Numbered from the stretch's first letter, positions 27,921 to 36,877 are shown. The stretch is 64,000 nucleotides of DNA from Moorella thermoacetica (GCF_001267405.1 NZ_CP012369.1:1018001-1082000); one strand, 5' to 3'. The notes: generated by a model not told the origin, from the sequence alone. Made by a program: numbers and translations.

Positions 27921-28055
27921 TTATTTATTTTCCGGTCCCCGTTCGGGATCGATGATTATCTGGTTGCCCCGGATACGGTGAAGTTCCCGTGCCCGCACTT
28001 TGGAACGCCGGTCCTGGTTGGAGCCGTTGCGGCTGAGCCGGAAGCGTCTGGGCAT
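27921..28055 (-). CDS. Small basic protein of unknown function (44 aa)
   Basis: ATG 28055 sits about 6 nt after a near-perfect AAAGGAGG, and the frame stays open for 44 codons to TAA. The product begins MPRRFRLSRNG, is rich in Arg and ends IIIDPERGPENK. It lies just upstream of citrate synthase on the same strand, 19 nt away, and is probably co-transcribed. The strong ribosome site and sensible codon use argue for a real gene. I recognise no family. Confidence 0.6.
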   Translation of the reverse strand: MPRRFRLSRNGSNQDRRSKVRARELHRIRGNQIIIDPERGPENK

Positions 28056-28150
28056 GCTTATCCTCCTTTGCTGTTAATTGAATTAATATAATCTCTGGGT
28101 GCAAAAATAGTTTGTGTAGCTGTTGTCTCCTCTACCCAGGTAATCTCTAA

Positions 28151-28169
28151 CATTATGTTAACAATAATG
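28151..28169. promoter_or_regulatory. Near-palindrome CATTAT-N7-ATAATG between divergent small genes
   Basis: CATTAT and ATAATG flank GTTAACA. It lies in the 165-nt gap between the leftward 44-aa gene and the rightward 50-aa gene, next to a TATAGT -10-like element, as an operator might. No regulator is identified. Confidence 0.35.
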
Positions 28170-28220
28170 GTATAGTCCTTACCCTAGAGTAAGATAATAA
28201 ATTCAAAGGGGGGATTCCAG

Positions 28221-28373
28221 GTGCTACGAGCTCGCCTGAATATGAGGTCACGCCGTCAGCGACGCGGCTGGCCCTGGTGGCTCACCCTGCTGGCTTACCC
28301 TATGGGCTTGCTGGATGGTTATTTGTTAAGCTGGTGGCTGAGGCGTCGCCAACAACAAGAACCTGCAGGCTAA
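28221..28373 (+). CDS. Small Arg/Trp-rich probable membrane peptide (50 aa)
   Basis: GTG 28221 follows AAAGGGGGG by about 9 nt, and the frame is open for 50 codons. The peptide has a very basic N-terminus (RSRRQRRG), one hydrophobic segment (WPWWLTLLAYPMGLLDGYLL, about residues 17-36) and a basic tail (RRRQQQ), the layout of a single-span membrane peptide. A GGGGC-TAA-GCCCC hairpin follows the stop. No family is recognised. Its own leader and terminator suggest a monocistronic gene. Confidence 0.6.
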   Translation: MLRARLNMRSRRQRRGWPWWLTLLAYPMGLLDGYLLSWWLRRRQQQEPAG

Positions 28374-28376
28374 CCA

Positions 28377-28397
28377 GGGGCTAAGCCCCCTCCTTTT
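28377..28397 (+). terminator. Weak terminator after the 50-aa gene
   Basis: GGGGC and GCCCC pair around TAA, followed by CTCCTTTTCT. The stem is short and the T-run interrupted. Confidence 0.45.
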
Positions 28398-28536
28398 CTA
28401 GGTTTTACCGCTCCTTTTCGACGCCACTCCCAGTTTCTTGCGACTATTATACACTGGGGCGGGACGGTCGACAATAGGCAAGCCGTGGTTACTTCAGGCC
28501 GGTTATAGACCTCTCTATTATGCAGGGCCTATAGAT

Positions 28537-28575
28537 AAAGAGAGCCGGGTTTCATTTTGAATCCTGGCTCTCTTT
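28537..28575. terminator. Long hairpin with T-tract
   Basis: AAAGAGAGCCGGG pairs with CCTGGCTCTCTTT over 13 bp (one G-T) around a 13-nt loop and continues into TTTATTTA. It could end read-through from the left or mark the edge of the low-GC segment that follows. Confidence 0.65.
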
Positions 28576-28613
28576 ATTTATGGTAGCCCTACTGGGTTAC
28601 TGGGTGGCTTATC

Positions 28614-29024
28614 ATGCAACCATTTCCAGGTAAATCCAATATTATATTGGCAAAGATTAAAAAAGGAGTAGTGTCTCAACATGATTTGAACGCCGTTTTT
28701 GACAAGATTAAAGAGGGTTCATCCGACAAGAAAAATCCAGCATTAGAAGGACTGGAGTCCGCCCTCAATGAGATGCAAAACGACGGAGAGAAAGAAATTG
28801 GCATTGAGTTCGAGTGTGGAGATTGCTGCAAAAAGGTTATCAACGGATCTAAATTGTTTTTCATCATGAATTTCGCTGTTCTGCTCCCGGCGCGTGGCGA
28901 TTGCCTCTTCATGAAGGTATTCAGTGGCGGTAAGCTCGTTGATAAACAGATCATGAGGGCAATCATAATTCCAGTAGAACGTATTTGTGCCATTGAAATT
29001 CAACCCGTGCAAGTGGACCCCTAA
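28614..29024 (+). CDS. Orphan hypothetical protein, low-GC segment
   Basis: This 136-residue frame codes for a protein I do not recognise. It has a Lys/Asp/Glu-rich first half, a Cys cluster ECGDCCKK near residue 67 and a hydrophobic stretch LFFIMNFAVLLPA. Base composition and codon use are visibly more AT-rich than the neighbours. No good ribosome site precedes ATG 28614 (only GGGTGG). Large inverted repeats lie on both sides (28537-28575 and 29055-29096). It may be a recently acquired gene or a remnant; an equally long antisense frame exists, so the coding strand is not fully certain. Confidence 0.45.
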   Translation: MQPFPGKSNIILAKIKKGVVSQHDLNAVFDKIKEGSSDKKNPALEGLESALNEMQNDGEKEIGIEFECGDCCKKVINGSKLFFIMNFAVLLPARGDCLFMKVFSGGKLVDKQIMRAIIIPVERICAIEIQPVQVDP

Positions 29025-29054
29025 CCTGTAGACCAGCACCTAGAATTACGCGAC

Positions 29055-29096
29055 AACAAAGGCTGTTGACACGCGCAGTAGTCAACAGCCTTTGTT
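29055..29096. repeat. Perfect 16-bp inverted repeat
   Basis: AACAAAGGCTGTTGAC and GTCAACAGCCTTTGTT are exact reverse complements separated by 10 nt. It may be a terminator for the orphan gene (TTTGTTATAG after the stem) or the end of an inserted segment. Confidence 0.7.
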
Positions 29097-29179
29097 ATAG
29101 TAGTCCTACCATGCGCTTTCATCCAACAAAAAAATGACCGGAAGTACGGCCACGTTTTACCTGAGAAAGGTTTTTAGTA

Positions 29180-29217
29180 AAATTGGCGCGGGTCAAATCT
29201 ACAAATCCCGCGCCTTT
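29180..29217 (-). terminator. Terminator of tRNA-Glu
   Basis: On the minus strand GGCGCGGG and CCCGCGCC pair over 8 bp around a 14-nt loop, followed by AATTTTAC, a few bases after the tRNA 3' end. Confidence 0.7.
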
Positions 29218-29225
29218 ACTCCATC

Positions 29226-29301
29226 TGGTAGCCCTACGGGGATTCGAACCCCGGTTACCGCCGTGAGAGGGCGGCGTCCTAGGCCACTAGACGATAGGGC
29301 C
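29226..29301 (-). tRNA. tRNA-Glu (anticodon CTC)
   Basis: The minus strand folds as a complete cloverleaf. The acceptor arm GGCCCTA/TAGGGCT ends in A-CCA encoded in the DNA. The anticodon arm is CCGCC/GGCGG with loop CTCTCAC, giving anticodon CTC, and the T arm is CCGGGGTTCGAATCCCCG. It has 76 nt including CCA. Confidence 0.95.
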
Positions 29302-29314
29302 TCAACCGAAGCCT

Positions 29315-29344
29315 ATTATATCATAGACATCCAGACATCGTCAA
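29315..29344 (-). promoter_or_regulatory. SigA-type promoter of tRNA-Glu
   Basis: On the minus strand TTGACG and TATAAT are 18 nt apart, 14 nt before the tRNA 5' end. Confidence 0.75.
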
Positions 29345-29391
29345 TACCCCGCGATCCCTCAGTTTGAAATATAGCTGCAGGGAGAAGCAAG

Positions 29392-30231
29392 CTAAACGGA
29401 TTTTAGTTTTTGGATCAGGGCAATTTCCTCACCATATTCTTCGTAATTGGCAACTGGAGTTTCTAAAAATAAGGGCAGCTCCCCCAGAAAAGGATCATTA
29501 ACTACCGCCGCTATGCCTTCCCTTCCCAGCTCGCCCTTGCCGATTCCGGCATGGCGGTCCCGGTGGCTACCAAGGGGTGCGGCGGAATCATTGAGGTGCA
29601 TGGCCTTAACCCGGTCCAGGCCAATTTTTGCGGCCAATTCTTGTACCAGTTGCTGGCAACCTGCCGGGGTACGCAGGTCCCAGCCGGCGGCAAACAGATG
29701 GGCCGAGTCCAGGCATACTCCTACTCTATCCGGCCATCCTAGGCCCTCGAGAATATAGCACAGATCATCAATGGTACCCACTTCTTTTCCCTGGCCGGCC
29801 ATAGTTTCCAGTAAAAGCATGGGACCCGGAGGGGTAATGCTCAAATAGGCTTCCTCGATCAACTGGATGATTCTGTCTAGGCCGGCCTGGCGTTCTCCCT
29901 CATAGTGGCCGGGATGGCTGATCAGGTATTCGCCGTCTATGGCTGCCACCCGCAGGGTATCATCATGAAGAACCATACGGGTAAATTCCTGTTGTCTTTC
30001 AGCGGCGGCGCCCAGGTTTACGGTATAAGGCAAATGGCCGGCGATGGGATAAAGATCGGCCCGGCGTCTTGCCTCCCTCCAGGCCTGGATCTCTTTGCCG
30101 GGAATCTGCCTGGCGGCCCCGCCGCGGGGGTTGCGCATAAAATACTGGAAGGTGTTGGCTCCTATGCTAGTGGCCATGGCTGCAGTCCTTGGTAGGCCTT
30201 TAGCTATGGATAGATGGGCTCCAAGACGCAT
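29392..30231 (-). CDS. nfo: Deoxyribonuclease IV (AP endonuclease Nfo)
   Basis: This 279-residue TIM-barrel enzyme cleaves abasic sites in base excision repair. Metal-binding signatures are visible in order: GAHLSIAKG, HLPYTVN, LISHPGHYEG, LLLETMAGQG, CLDSAHLFAAG, MHLNDSAAPLGSHRDRH and GIGKGELG. The ribosome site GGAGGG lies about 7 nt before the ATG. The DMT transporter gene lies 112 nt upstream on the same strand, possibly in one transcript. Confidence 0.95.
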   Translation of the reverse strand: MRLGAHLSIAKGLPRTAAMATSIGANTFQYFMRNPRGGAARQIPGKEIQAWREARRRADLYPIAGHLPYTVNLGAAAERQQEFTRMVLHDDTLRVAAIDGEYLISHPGHYEGERQAGLDRIIQLIEEAYLSITPPGPMLLLETMAGQGKEVGTIDDLCYILEGLGWPDRVGVCLDSAHLFAAGWDLRTPAGCQQLVQELAAKIGLDRVKAMHLNDSAAPLGSHRDRHAGIGKGELGREGIAAVVNDPFLGELPLFLETPVANYEEYGEEIALIQKLKSV

Positions 30232-30343
30232 GTTTTTCCCTCCGCAAATAACTCTGATTATGCACGCTTAGTTTTCTTCCAGACCAAGTCGCTTGCTTCA
30301 ATAAGTGCCAATCCCGTGGTTTCGTCGGCTGATGCCGTCCCGG

Positions 30344-31231
30344 TTATTTATCCAGGGTTCTATTGGCTGGGGAGCCGGTACCAACCTTTAACTCAGCCAG
30401 GAACATCCCGACCAGGATTAAAAAGCAACCGATTCCCTGCTGCCAGGTTAAGGCCTCTTGGCCCCAGAAGTAGGCCACCAGGGCGGCAAATACAGGCTCC
30501 ATAGTGAAGATGATGGCGGTATGGGTAGCAGTGGTAAACTGCTGGACCTTGTTTTGAATCAGGTAGGCCAGGGAAGTTGCCGGCAGGGCCGTTAGCAGGA
30601 AGGCCTGCCAGACGGCGGGAGTAAGGGTGACCGGTAGAGTTTCCAGAGGAATAGCAAGCAAAAAGGACACCAGGGTTACTGTTCCCAGCTGGACCGTAGT
30701 GAATAACAGGGAGTCATGGTCACTGGTATAACGTTCTACCAGGATGATTTGTCCAGCAAAGGACAGGGCGCACAGGAAGACTAAAAAATCCCCGGGATTT
30801 AAGGCCAGTCTGCCCTTTAGAGTTAGCAGGGCCAGGCCAGTAGTAGCAGAAAGAGCCCCCAGCAGGGGGAAGATACCCGGCAGGGTACGGGCAAAAAACG
30901 CCTCCAGTATGGGGACCAGGATGACCGATAGACCGCTAATAAAACCAGCATTAGCCGCAGAAGTATATTGCAATCCCAGGGTCTGGAAGATGCATCCCGC
31001 GCTTAAGAATAAGCCTACCACACCCCCATGCAGGGCGGTCAACCTGTCCAGGGAGGGCAATTGCCGCCAGGCCATGAGGGCCAAAAAAATAAAGGCCAGC
31101 AAAAACCGCAGGGCGACGAAATAGTAAGGGCCGATTCCACCCAAAGCCCTTTTTACTACCAGAAAAGTAGTCCCCCAGATGAAGGTTACCAGCAAAAGGG
31201 CGGCATCAGCTGCTAGTTGTTTATTCAACAA
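30344..31231 (-). CDS. EamA/DMT-superfamily transporter (second copy)
   Basis: This 295-residue protein has about ten hydrophobic segments and two EamA domains. TFIWGTTFLVVKRAL near residue 17 is the typical DMT N-terminal motif, and TAIIFTMEPVFAALVAYF near residue 245 closes the second repeat. It is only distantly similar to the DMT protein at 10396-11322. The substrate is unknown; drug, amino-acid or metabolite export are all possible in this family. Confidence 0.85.
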   Translation of the reverse strand: MLNKQLAADAALLLVTFIWGTTFLVVKRALGGIGPYYFVALRFLLAFIFLALMAWRQLPSLDRLTALHGGVVGLFLSAGCIFQTLGLQYTSAANAGFISGLSVILVPILEAFFARTLPGIFPLLGALSATTGLALLTLKGRLALNPGDFLVFLCALSFAGQIILVERYTSDHDSLLFTTVQLGTVTLVSFLLAIPLETLPVTLTPAVWQAFLLTALPATSLAYLIQNKVQQFTTATHTAIIFTMEPVFAALVAYFWGQEALTWQQGIGCFLILVGMFLAELKVGTGSPANRTLDK

Positions 31232-31368
31232 GCTTCACCAAGGGATATTTTCTCATTACCAAGGATGCCCTGTCAAGAAATATCCCTCCAGAGGCAGGAT
31301 TTTTATTAAACAGGGCGAATAATTATTAGGTTGTCTGCCCTTAACAAATCTAAAAGGAGGAAACAGCG

Positions 31369-32223
31369 ATGCGGGGTTGGCAAAAAATAGGCGGCGTGTT
31401 GCTACTGATGCTTTTACTGGCCGGCCTTACAGGGTGCGGTGGTAGTAATCCCCAGGGTAACGGTGCTGGAGCAGGAACCCAGGCAAACAGTTCCAACACC
31501 TCTACCGGCAAGCCCAGGTATTCTGTAGCCCTGGAAGCCACTTTTGCGCCCTTTGAGTTCCGGGATATGAAAACTGGCGAGTTTACCGGTTTTGATATTG
31601 ACTTGATTAAGGCCATTGGCCAGGTGGAAGGTTTTGATGTTGATATTAAAGAAATGGGTTTCGACGGCATTATTACAGCCCTCCAGACCAACAACGTTGA
31701 CCTGGCTATCTCGGGGATAAGCATTGACGATGAACGTAAAAAGGCAGTCGACTTTTCCCTACCCTACTACCAATCGGGTTTAGTGGTCGCGGTTAAAGCT
31801 GATAATAATACTATCAAGGGGTTCGACGATTTAAAAGGTAAAAAAATAGCCGTTCAGATTAATACCACCAGTGCCAAGGAAGCGAAAAAAATCCCCGGCG
31901 CCATGGTTACCGAACTGGACAAAGTGCCTGATATGTTCCTGGAACTGAAAAACGGTGGCGTCGATGCCGTGGTTAACGACCTTCCGGTGACGGCCTATTA
32001 TATTAAACAGGGTAATAATGACGTTAAGATTGTCGGTAATATCCGCTCGGCCGAATACTACGGCATCGCCGTTCCTAAAGGTAAAACCGAGATCCTGCAA
32101 AAGATTAATGATGGTCTAAAGGCCATCAAGGCTAATGGCCAGTATGAGGAACTCTATAAGAAATGGTTCGGCCAGGAACCGCCCGCTTTCTTGCCGGGGG
32201 AACCACCCCAGCAAAAGTCCTGA
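31369..32223 (+). CDS. Amino-acid ABC transporter substrate-binding lipoprotein
   Basis: The 284-residue protein has a lipoprotein signal peptide ending in the lipobox LTGC (Cys at about residue 23) and a Gly/Asn/Ser-rich linker. The SBP_bac_3 fold follows: VALEATFAPFEF, FTGFDIDLIKAIG, MGFDGIITALQTNNVDLAISG and the hinge FDDLKGKKIAVQ. The residues resemble basic or polar amino-acid binders. It opens a three-gene operon with permease and ATPase. AAAGGAGG precedes the ATG. A perfect hairpin separates it from the permease gene. Confidence 0.92.
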   Translation: MRGWQKIGGVLLLMLLLAGLTGCGGSNPQGNGAGAGTQANSSNTSTGKPRYSVALEATFAPFEFRDMKTGEFTGFDIDLIKAIGQVEGFDVDIKEMGFDGIITALQTNNVDLAISGISIDDERKKAVDFSLPYYQSGLVVAVKADNNTIKGFDDLKGKKIAVQINTTSAKEAKKIPGAMVTELDKVPDMFLELKNGGVDAVVNDLPVTAYYIKQGNNDVKIVGNIRSAEYYGIAVPKGKTEILQKINDGLKAIKANGQYEELYKKWFGQEPPAFLPGEPPQQKS

Positions 32224-32241
32224 GGGAACAGAGCTTCTCAT

Positions 32242-32272
32242 GTATGCGTAACACTTAAGGTGTTACGCATAC
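32242..32272 (+). promoter_or_regulatory. Intra-operon hairpin between binding-protein and permease genes
   Basis: GTATGCGTAACAC and GTGTTACGCATAC are perfect 13-bp complements around TTAAG, followed only by TTCTAT. It fits an mRNA-stabilising or partially terminating hairpin that would keep the binding-protein message in excess over the membrane components. Confidence 0.7.
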
Positions 32273-32302
32273 TTCTATGCAGATACGGGTGAGGTGAAAC
32301 TT

Positions 32303-33016
32303 TTGGGATTAGTTATCCAATCCCTGCCTTATTTACTGCTGGGTGCCGTTCAAACTTTAAAAATAACCCTTGTGGCCGTATCCCTGGGCTGTATTCTGGG
32401 CCTGGTTGCTGGTATGGGCCGCCTTTCCCGCCGGCGGCTGACCAGCTTTCTGGCCACCTGCTATGTTGATTTTTTTCGGGGTACTCCCCTGCTGGTCCAG
32501 ATCTTTATCGTTTATTACGGTTTTCCCCAGCTCCTGGACGAGGGGCAGAAATTCTTAATGGCCTCGCTGGGTATGCCACAGCTATTACAGACAACCCATA
32601 TCCCCGTCTTTGTGGCTGCCACCCTTGCCACCAGTCTGAATAGCGGCGCCTATGTGGCCGAGATTTTCCGGGCCGGTATCCAATCCATCGAAAGGGGTCA
32701 GGTAGAGGCCGCGCGTTCCCTGGGTATGACCGAAGGGCAAACCATGCGCTATATTGTTCTTCCCCAGGCCTTCAAACGGGTTATCCCTCCCCTGGGAAAT
32801 GAGTTTATTGCTATGCTCAAGGATACCTCTCTCCTATCGGTTATCGGTTATGTCGAGCTAACCCGCCAGGGACAGCTAATCAGCGGTGCCACCTTTAAGC
32901 CCTTGCAAATCTATTTCGGTGTTGCCCTGATTTATCTAATCATGACCTTTACCATTTCCCGCCTGGTGGATTACCTGGAAAGGAGGTTGAAGACCGGTGA
33001 CCTTGATCGAAGTTAA
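32303..33016 (+). CDS. Amino-acid ABC transporter permease
   Basis: This His/Glu/Gln/Arg/opine-family permease of about 237 residues spans the membrane and pairs with the following ATPase. [20 protein letters not shown] and the EAA loop [20 protein letters not shown] with [16 protein letters not shown] are the family signatures. Several starts are possible. TTG 32303 lies 5 nt after GAGGTGA, while GTG 32294 lies within that ribosome site. The 3' end overlaps the ATPase gene by 20 nt. Confidence 0.91.
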   Translation: MGLVIQSLPYLLLGAVQTLKITLVAVSLGCILGLVAGMGRLSRRRLTSFLATCYVDFFRGTPLLVQIFIVYYGFPQLLDEGQKFLMASLGMPQLLQTTHIPVFVAATLATSLNSGAYVAEIFRAGIQSIERGQVEAARSLGMTEGQTMRYIVLPQAFKRVIPPLGNEFIAMLKDTSLLSVIGYVELTRQGQLISGATFKPLQIYFGVALIYLIMTFTISRLVDYLERRLKTGDLDRS

Positions 33017-33725
33017 AGACCTGCATAAGAGTTTTGGTTCCCTGGAAGTTCTCCGGGGAATTAACTGTAACATTGACGAAAAGGAAGTTGTCGTGGTCAT
33101 CGGTCCCAGCGGGTCCGGTAAAAGCACCTTCCTGCGTTGCCTGAACCTGCTGGAGGTCCCTACCCGGGGCGAGGTAATTATTGATGGCACTTCCTTAACT
33201 GACCCCAGGACGAATATTAATGCTGTCCGCCAGGAAGTAGGCATGGTTTTCCAGCGTTTTAACCTCTTTCCTCACAAGACGGTACTGGAAAATATTACCC
33301 TGGCCCCCATCAAGGTCCGCCACTTGCCGGAAACGGAGGCTGAAAAGCTAGCGCGGGAATTGCTGGCCCGGGTGGGATTAAGTGATAAGGCAGGAGCCTA
33401 CCCTGAGCAGTTATCCGGCGGCCAGCAGCAGCGGGTGGCCATTGCCCGTGCCCTGGCCATGCGGCCCAAAATCATGCTTTTCGACGAGCCCACTTCAGCC
33501 CTGGACCCGGAGATGGTGGGCGAAGTGCTGGCTGTCATGAAAGACCTGGCCCGGGATGGCATGACTATGGTAGTTGTTACCCACGAGATGGGTTTTGCCC
33601 GTGAAGTTGGCGACCGGGTACTGTTTATGGATGAAGGGCTAATTCTCGAAGAAGGAACGCCGGACCAGTTGTTTAATAATTGCCAGAATCCCCGGACCAG
33701 AGCTTTCTTAAGCAAGATACTTTAA
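32997..33725 (+). CDS. Polar amino-acid ABC transporter ATP-binding protein (GlnQ-like)
   Basis: This 242-residue ATPase powers the preceding permease. Walker A is [13 protein letters not shown] near residue 34. Then come the Q-loop in [16 protein letters not shown], the ABC signature [15 protein letters not shown], Walker B with [17 protein letters not shown], and the switch His in [11 protein letters not shown] 32997 follows AAAGGAGG. Convergent genes then meet at a shared terminator. Confidence 0.94.
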   Translation: MTLIEVKDLHKSFGSLEVLRGINCNIDEKEVVVVIGPSGSGKSTFLRCLNLLEVPTRGEVIIDGTSLTDPRTNINAVRQEVGMVFQRFNLFPHKTVLENITLAPIKVRHLPETEAEKLARELLARVGLSDKAGAYPEQLSGGQQQRVAIARALAMRPKIMLFDEPTSALDPEMVGEVLAVMKDLARDGMTMVVVTHEMGFAREVGDRVLFMDEGLILEEGTPDQLFNNCQNPRTRAFLSKIL

Positions 33726-33746
33726 AGTCCCTTTGACGGATAGAAA

Positions 33747-33775
33747 AAAGGCCACCCGCACCAGAGGGTGGCTTT
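33747..33775. terminator. Bidirectional terminator between convergent genes
   Basis: GCCACCC and GGGTGGC pair over 7 bp around an 8-nt loop, flanked by AAAAAAG on the left and CTTTAAAAA on the right. The T-run is longer in the leftward direction, so it should serve the leftward DUF2680-like gene best. Confidence 0.8.
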
Positions 33776-33818
33776 AAAAATATTTTATGGCTAGAGGAGG
33801 TATGAGGGGAGGTACTAC

Positions 33819-34412
33819 TTATTTGCTTCGCGGCTGCAGGAATTTACTTAAATCTAGTTGCTCCAGGCGATTTAGAATTTGATCGGCCTTATCCTGGGTT
33901 AGTTTACCCCCGGCCACGGCCTGTTCCAATTGACTTTTGACGCTATTAACCACCTGGCTTTTGAGTTGTTCCAGGGTCAGGCCCCTGGCGGTAGCCAGCT
34001 GTTCCATGGTTTTACCGTTTTTAATTTCCTGATGTAACTGTTGGGGAGTCAGACCAAGGGCACTGGCGATGGCCTTAGCCCAATCCTTGTGCCACAGTTC
34101 AAACTTTCCTACTGGCCAGGGCCAGCGACCGGAATCCAGAGCCTTTTTTAGATTGGCGGCCCGGGTACTATCAATTAAACCCTGGGCCACAGCGGTATCC
34201 AGAGCTTGCTGGCCGGCGCTTTTCATAGCGGTCTGGAGTTGGGCCTGGTCGATTCCCAGGACCCCGGCCAGTTTTTCCAGGTAGAGCTGTTGCAGGCTGG
34301 TACGGGACTGGTTAGCAGACTTATCCTGGGCCATGGCCACGCTGGCTGATATCATGATTAAAACCAGTGCCAGGGCTAAAACCAGGCTCAGGTGCTTCTT
34401 GATCCTGGCCAA
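33819..34412 (-). CDS. Secreted DUF2680-like helical protein
   Basis: This 197-residue protein begins with a clear signal peptide (KKHLSLVLALALVLIMISA, predicted cleavage after VAMA-Q near residue 28). The mature part is mostly amphipathic helices with two related repeats: LAGVLGIDQAQLQTAMK followed by ASALGLTPQQLHQEIKNGK, with ATARGLTLEQLKSQV after it, the pattern of DUF2680-type exported proteins. The function is unknown. It lies directly downstream of the sensor kinase on the same strand, so it could belong to that regulon. Confidence 0.75.
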   Translation of the reverse strand: MARIKKHLSLVLALALVLIMISASVAMAQDKSANQSRTSLQQLYLEKLAGVLGIDQAQLQTAMKSAGQQALDTAVAQGLIDSTRAANLKKALDSGRWPWPVGKFELWHKDWAKAIASALGLTPQQLHQEIKNGKTMEQLATARGLTLEQLKSQVVNSVKSQLEQAVAGGKLTQDKADQILNRLEQLDLSKFLQPRSK

Positions 34413-34493
34413 GATCTCACCTCCCTTCTGGGAATTATACTAACCCATAATGGTTAAAACTTGATGAAATTAACCTGAGAAAAAGATAAGAAA

Positions 34494-35903
34494 TCAACCT
34501 TTCAACAGGGGGATGGTAATGGTGAAGGTGGTGCCCTTCCCCACCGTACTTTCAACCCCGATATGACCCTGGTGCTGTTCAACTATCCACCGAGCTATGG
34601 CCAGGCCCAGTCCGGTTCCTTCACTGCTGCGGGTAGCATCGGCGCGATAGAACCGTTCAAAAATATGCTCCAGATCCCGGGGAGGGATACCCGGGCCGGT
34701 ATCCCTGACTTTAATGATCAACCGCTGCTGGGGTTCAACGTTAACTATTAAATCGATTTTACCTTCGGAAGGGGTATATTTAAAGGCGTTATCCAGAAGG
34801 ATAAAGAATAGCTGTTTGAGGTAATCCCGGTTTCCCATGATGTGGACTCCGGCCAGGTTTTCCAATCCGATGGCTGTGAAGGTGGCCGTTCCCAATAAAG
34901 GTGCTTGGCGGGCCACCTCCTGTAAGAGAGGAAGTATTTCCAGTGGTTCACGTTTTATCTCCTGACCGGCGTCAGCCCGGGCAAGGGTCAAGAGGTCATT
35001 GACCAGCCGGCTCATTCGCTCGGCCTCACTGGCAATATCGGCCAGGGCTTCATCCTGCCATGCTTCCCCTTGACCCTGTACTTTCCGTAATAGGTCGACA
35101 TTACCGCGGATGGTAGTCAGGGGGGTGCGCAGTTCATGGGAAGCGTCGGCTACGAAGCGCCGCTGGGCGCTATAGGCTTCCTCCAGGCGGGTGTAGGCTC
35201 GCTGAAGCCGGGCCAGCATAGCATTAAAGGTAGCAGCCAGCCGGCCGACTTCATCCATAGGGCCCTGGTAGGGAACCCGCTGATCCAGATCCTTGCCCTC
35301 CCCTATTTGTTCAGCCACCTGGGTTAGACGATCAATGGGCCGCAGGGCAGTACGGGCTAAGATATAACCAAGGGTGGCAGCCAGGAAGATTAATAAAAGC
35401 CCCAGGAAGAGCAGTACCCGGCGCAGGTTGCCCAGGGTCTGCTGGACGGGACTGAGAAGGCGGGCTACCTGGAGAAGCCCTACCGGCTGGTTTTGCAATA
35501 AAAGGGGTACATTATAAAGTCGCAGGGGATGGTTACCGACTATCTCGGTTTCAAAAAAGGCGATGCCTTCCCCGGCTTGAATGAGGGTTTGCGGTCCAAG
35601 GGGTAAAGATTGTTGACCCAGATTATCAGAACGGGTGACTACGAAACCATTTATATCAACTATCTGGATAAAGGTATCCGGAGCCGAGAAAACATTCACA
35701 TTGGGCAGCGTAATGCGCTGCAAGCGCAAGTTTCCCTCTACTCGAAAAGAACGGACAACCTCCTGGGCCCGGGCGACCAGGGAACGATCAATTTCATTGG
35801 TCAGGTAATGTCCCATCAGGAAATAGACCAGTCCACCCAGGACAATGAAGGTTAAACCAAGGGTAATGGTAACCAGCAGGGTGAGGCGTAGACGCAGGGT
35901 CAT
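34494..35903 (-). CDS. Sensor histidine kinase, HAMP-containing
   Basis: This 469-residue membrane kinase has a first membrane span at about residues 8-30, an extracytoplasmic sensor region of about 130 residues, a second span at about 160-180 and a HAMP linker. HisKA follows with the phospho-acceptor in [15 protein letters not shown], then HATPase_c with [26 protein letters not shown] and [16 protein letters not shown]. Its start overlaps the end of the response-regulator gene by 4 nt (ATGA), so the pair is co-translated. The signal is unknown. Confidence 0.92.
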   Translation of the reverse strand: MTLRLRLTLLVTITLGLTFIVLGGLVYFLMGHYLTNEIDRSLVARAQEVVRSFRVEGNLRLQRITLPNVNVFSAPDTFIQIVDINGFVVTRSDNLGQQSLPLGPQTLIQAGEGIAFFETEIVGNHPLRLYNVPLLLQNQPVGLLQVARLLSPVQQTLGNLRRVLLFLGLLLIFLAATLGYILARTALRPIDRLTQVAEQIGEGKDLDQRVPYQGPMDEVGRLAATFNAMLARLQRAYTRLEEAYSAQRRFVADASHELRTPLTTIRGNVDLLRKVQGQGEAWQDEALADIASEAERMSRLVNDLLTLARADAGQEIKREPLEILPLLQEVARQAPLLGTATFTAIGLENLAGVHIMGNRDYLKQLFFILLDNAFKYTPSEGKIDLIVNVEPQQRLIIKVRDTGPGIPPRDLEHIFERFYRADATRSSEGTGLGLAIARWIVEQHQGHIGVESTVGKGTTFTITIPLLKG

Positions 35904-36580
35904 GGCTGCTGCTCCTTGAGGACATAACCCACACCCCGGACTGTCTGGATAAGGCGAGGCTCGCCCCCGGCTTCTAGTTTAGCCCGCAGGTAACCGATAT
36001 AAACCTCCAGGACATTGGATTCACCACTGAAGTCATAACCCCAGATCCGGGTCATGAGTTCATCCCTGGTGAGGACCCGGTGCGGGTTCTGGAGGAAATA
36101 AAGCAGTAGTTCATATTCCTTGGCCGTCAGGGAAAAGCTGCGCTGGCCCCGAAAGCCCTCCCTGGTGGACGTATTCAGGGTCAGATCACTGAATTGGAGC
36201 ACCTCTGCCTCTGTTTCCCGGGATCGGCGTCTTAAAAGGGCGCGGATCCGGGCCAGTAATTCTTCCAGCGCAAAGGGTTTGACCAGATAGTCATCAGCCC
36301 CGGTATCCAAACCGAGGACCCGGTCGGCGGTATCGTCCCGGGCGGTCAACATCAAGATGGGGATATCGCTGTTGGACCGTATCTGGCGGCAGACAGCCAG
36401 GCCGTCAATGCCGGGTAACATGATATCCAGGATAATTAAATCTGGATTATTGGCCGCCAGGGCCAGGGCCTGGTGGCCATTGGCAGCTATTTCTACATCA
36501 TAGCCCTCGTAGGTCAGAGCGCGTTTGAGCATAGAAGTAATCTTGGCATCGTCATCGACAACCAGGATACGGGCTCGCAA
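35900..36580 (-). CDS. OmpR/PhoB-family response regulator
   Basis: This 226-residue regulator has a receiver domain with acidic pocket VVDDD, phospho-acceptor Asp in [11 protein letters not shown] near residue 52, Thr in MLTARDD and Lys in [13 protein letters not shown]. It also has a C-terminal winged helix ([44 protein letters not shown]). It is the partner of the downstream kinase. The promoter should lie in the 220-nt gap before tRNA-Gln, but I see no convincing element on this strand. Confidence 0.94.
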   Translation of the reverse strand: MRARILVVDDDAKITSMLKRALTYEGYDVEIAANGHQALALAANNPDLIILDIMLPGIDGLAVCRQIRSNSDIPILMLTARDDTADRVLGLDTGADDYLVKPFALEELLARIRALLRRRSRETEAEVLQFSDLTLNTSTREGFRGQRSFSLTAKEYELLLYFLQNPHRVLTRDELMTRIWGYDFSGESNVLEVYIGYLRAKLEAGGEPRLIQTVRGVGYVLKEQQP

Positions 36581-36754
36581 TAGTTACACCCCCTTCAGGT
36601 TGTTCTAAATATAACGCGGCTGCTATTTCCCTGTCAAGGGTGGCAGGTAGGCAAGGTTGCGTCCCATTACCACCAAGTTTCCTGCCGGATCCTGGGGGCA
36701 GCTTTTAGGAAGGGGAACGCCAGGGATTTGAAGGGTGGGCTTAAGAAATCAGGC

Positions 36755-36783
36755 TTGACTTCTGTCTGTTTTTGTGCTAATAT
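36755..36783 (+). promoter_or_regulatory. SigA-type promoter of tRNA-Gln
   Basis: TTGACT and TAATAT are 17 nt apart (an overlapping TATAAT gives 20 nt), 20 nt before the tRNA. Confidence 0.7.
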
Positions 36784-36803
36784 AATCCCTGCGCGAAAAA
36801 TGA

Positions 36804-36877
36804 TGCGGGATGGTGTAGCGGTAGCACCCATGACTCTGGATCATGTTGCCCAGGTTCGAATCCTGGTCCCGCAGCCA
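36804..36877 (+). tRNA. tRNA-Gln (anticodon CTG)
   Basis: The cloverleaf is complete: acceptor TGCGGGA/TCCCGCA with G-CCA encoded, anticodon arm CATGA/TCATG with loop CTCTGGA giving anticodon CTG, and T arm CCAGGTTCGAATCCTGG. It begins with U1, as tRNA-Gln normally does. It has 74 nt. Confidence 0.95.

Noticed and set aside
29134-29367. A 77-codon plus-strand frame across tRNA-Glu
   Set aside because: Its centre is the antisense of the tRNA (reads GIRTPVTAVRG), a well-known false gene pattern.
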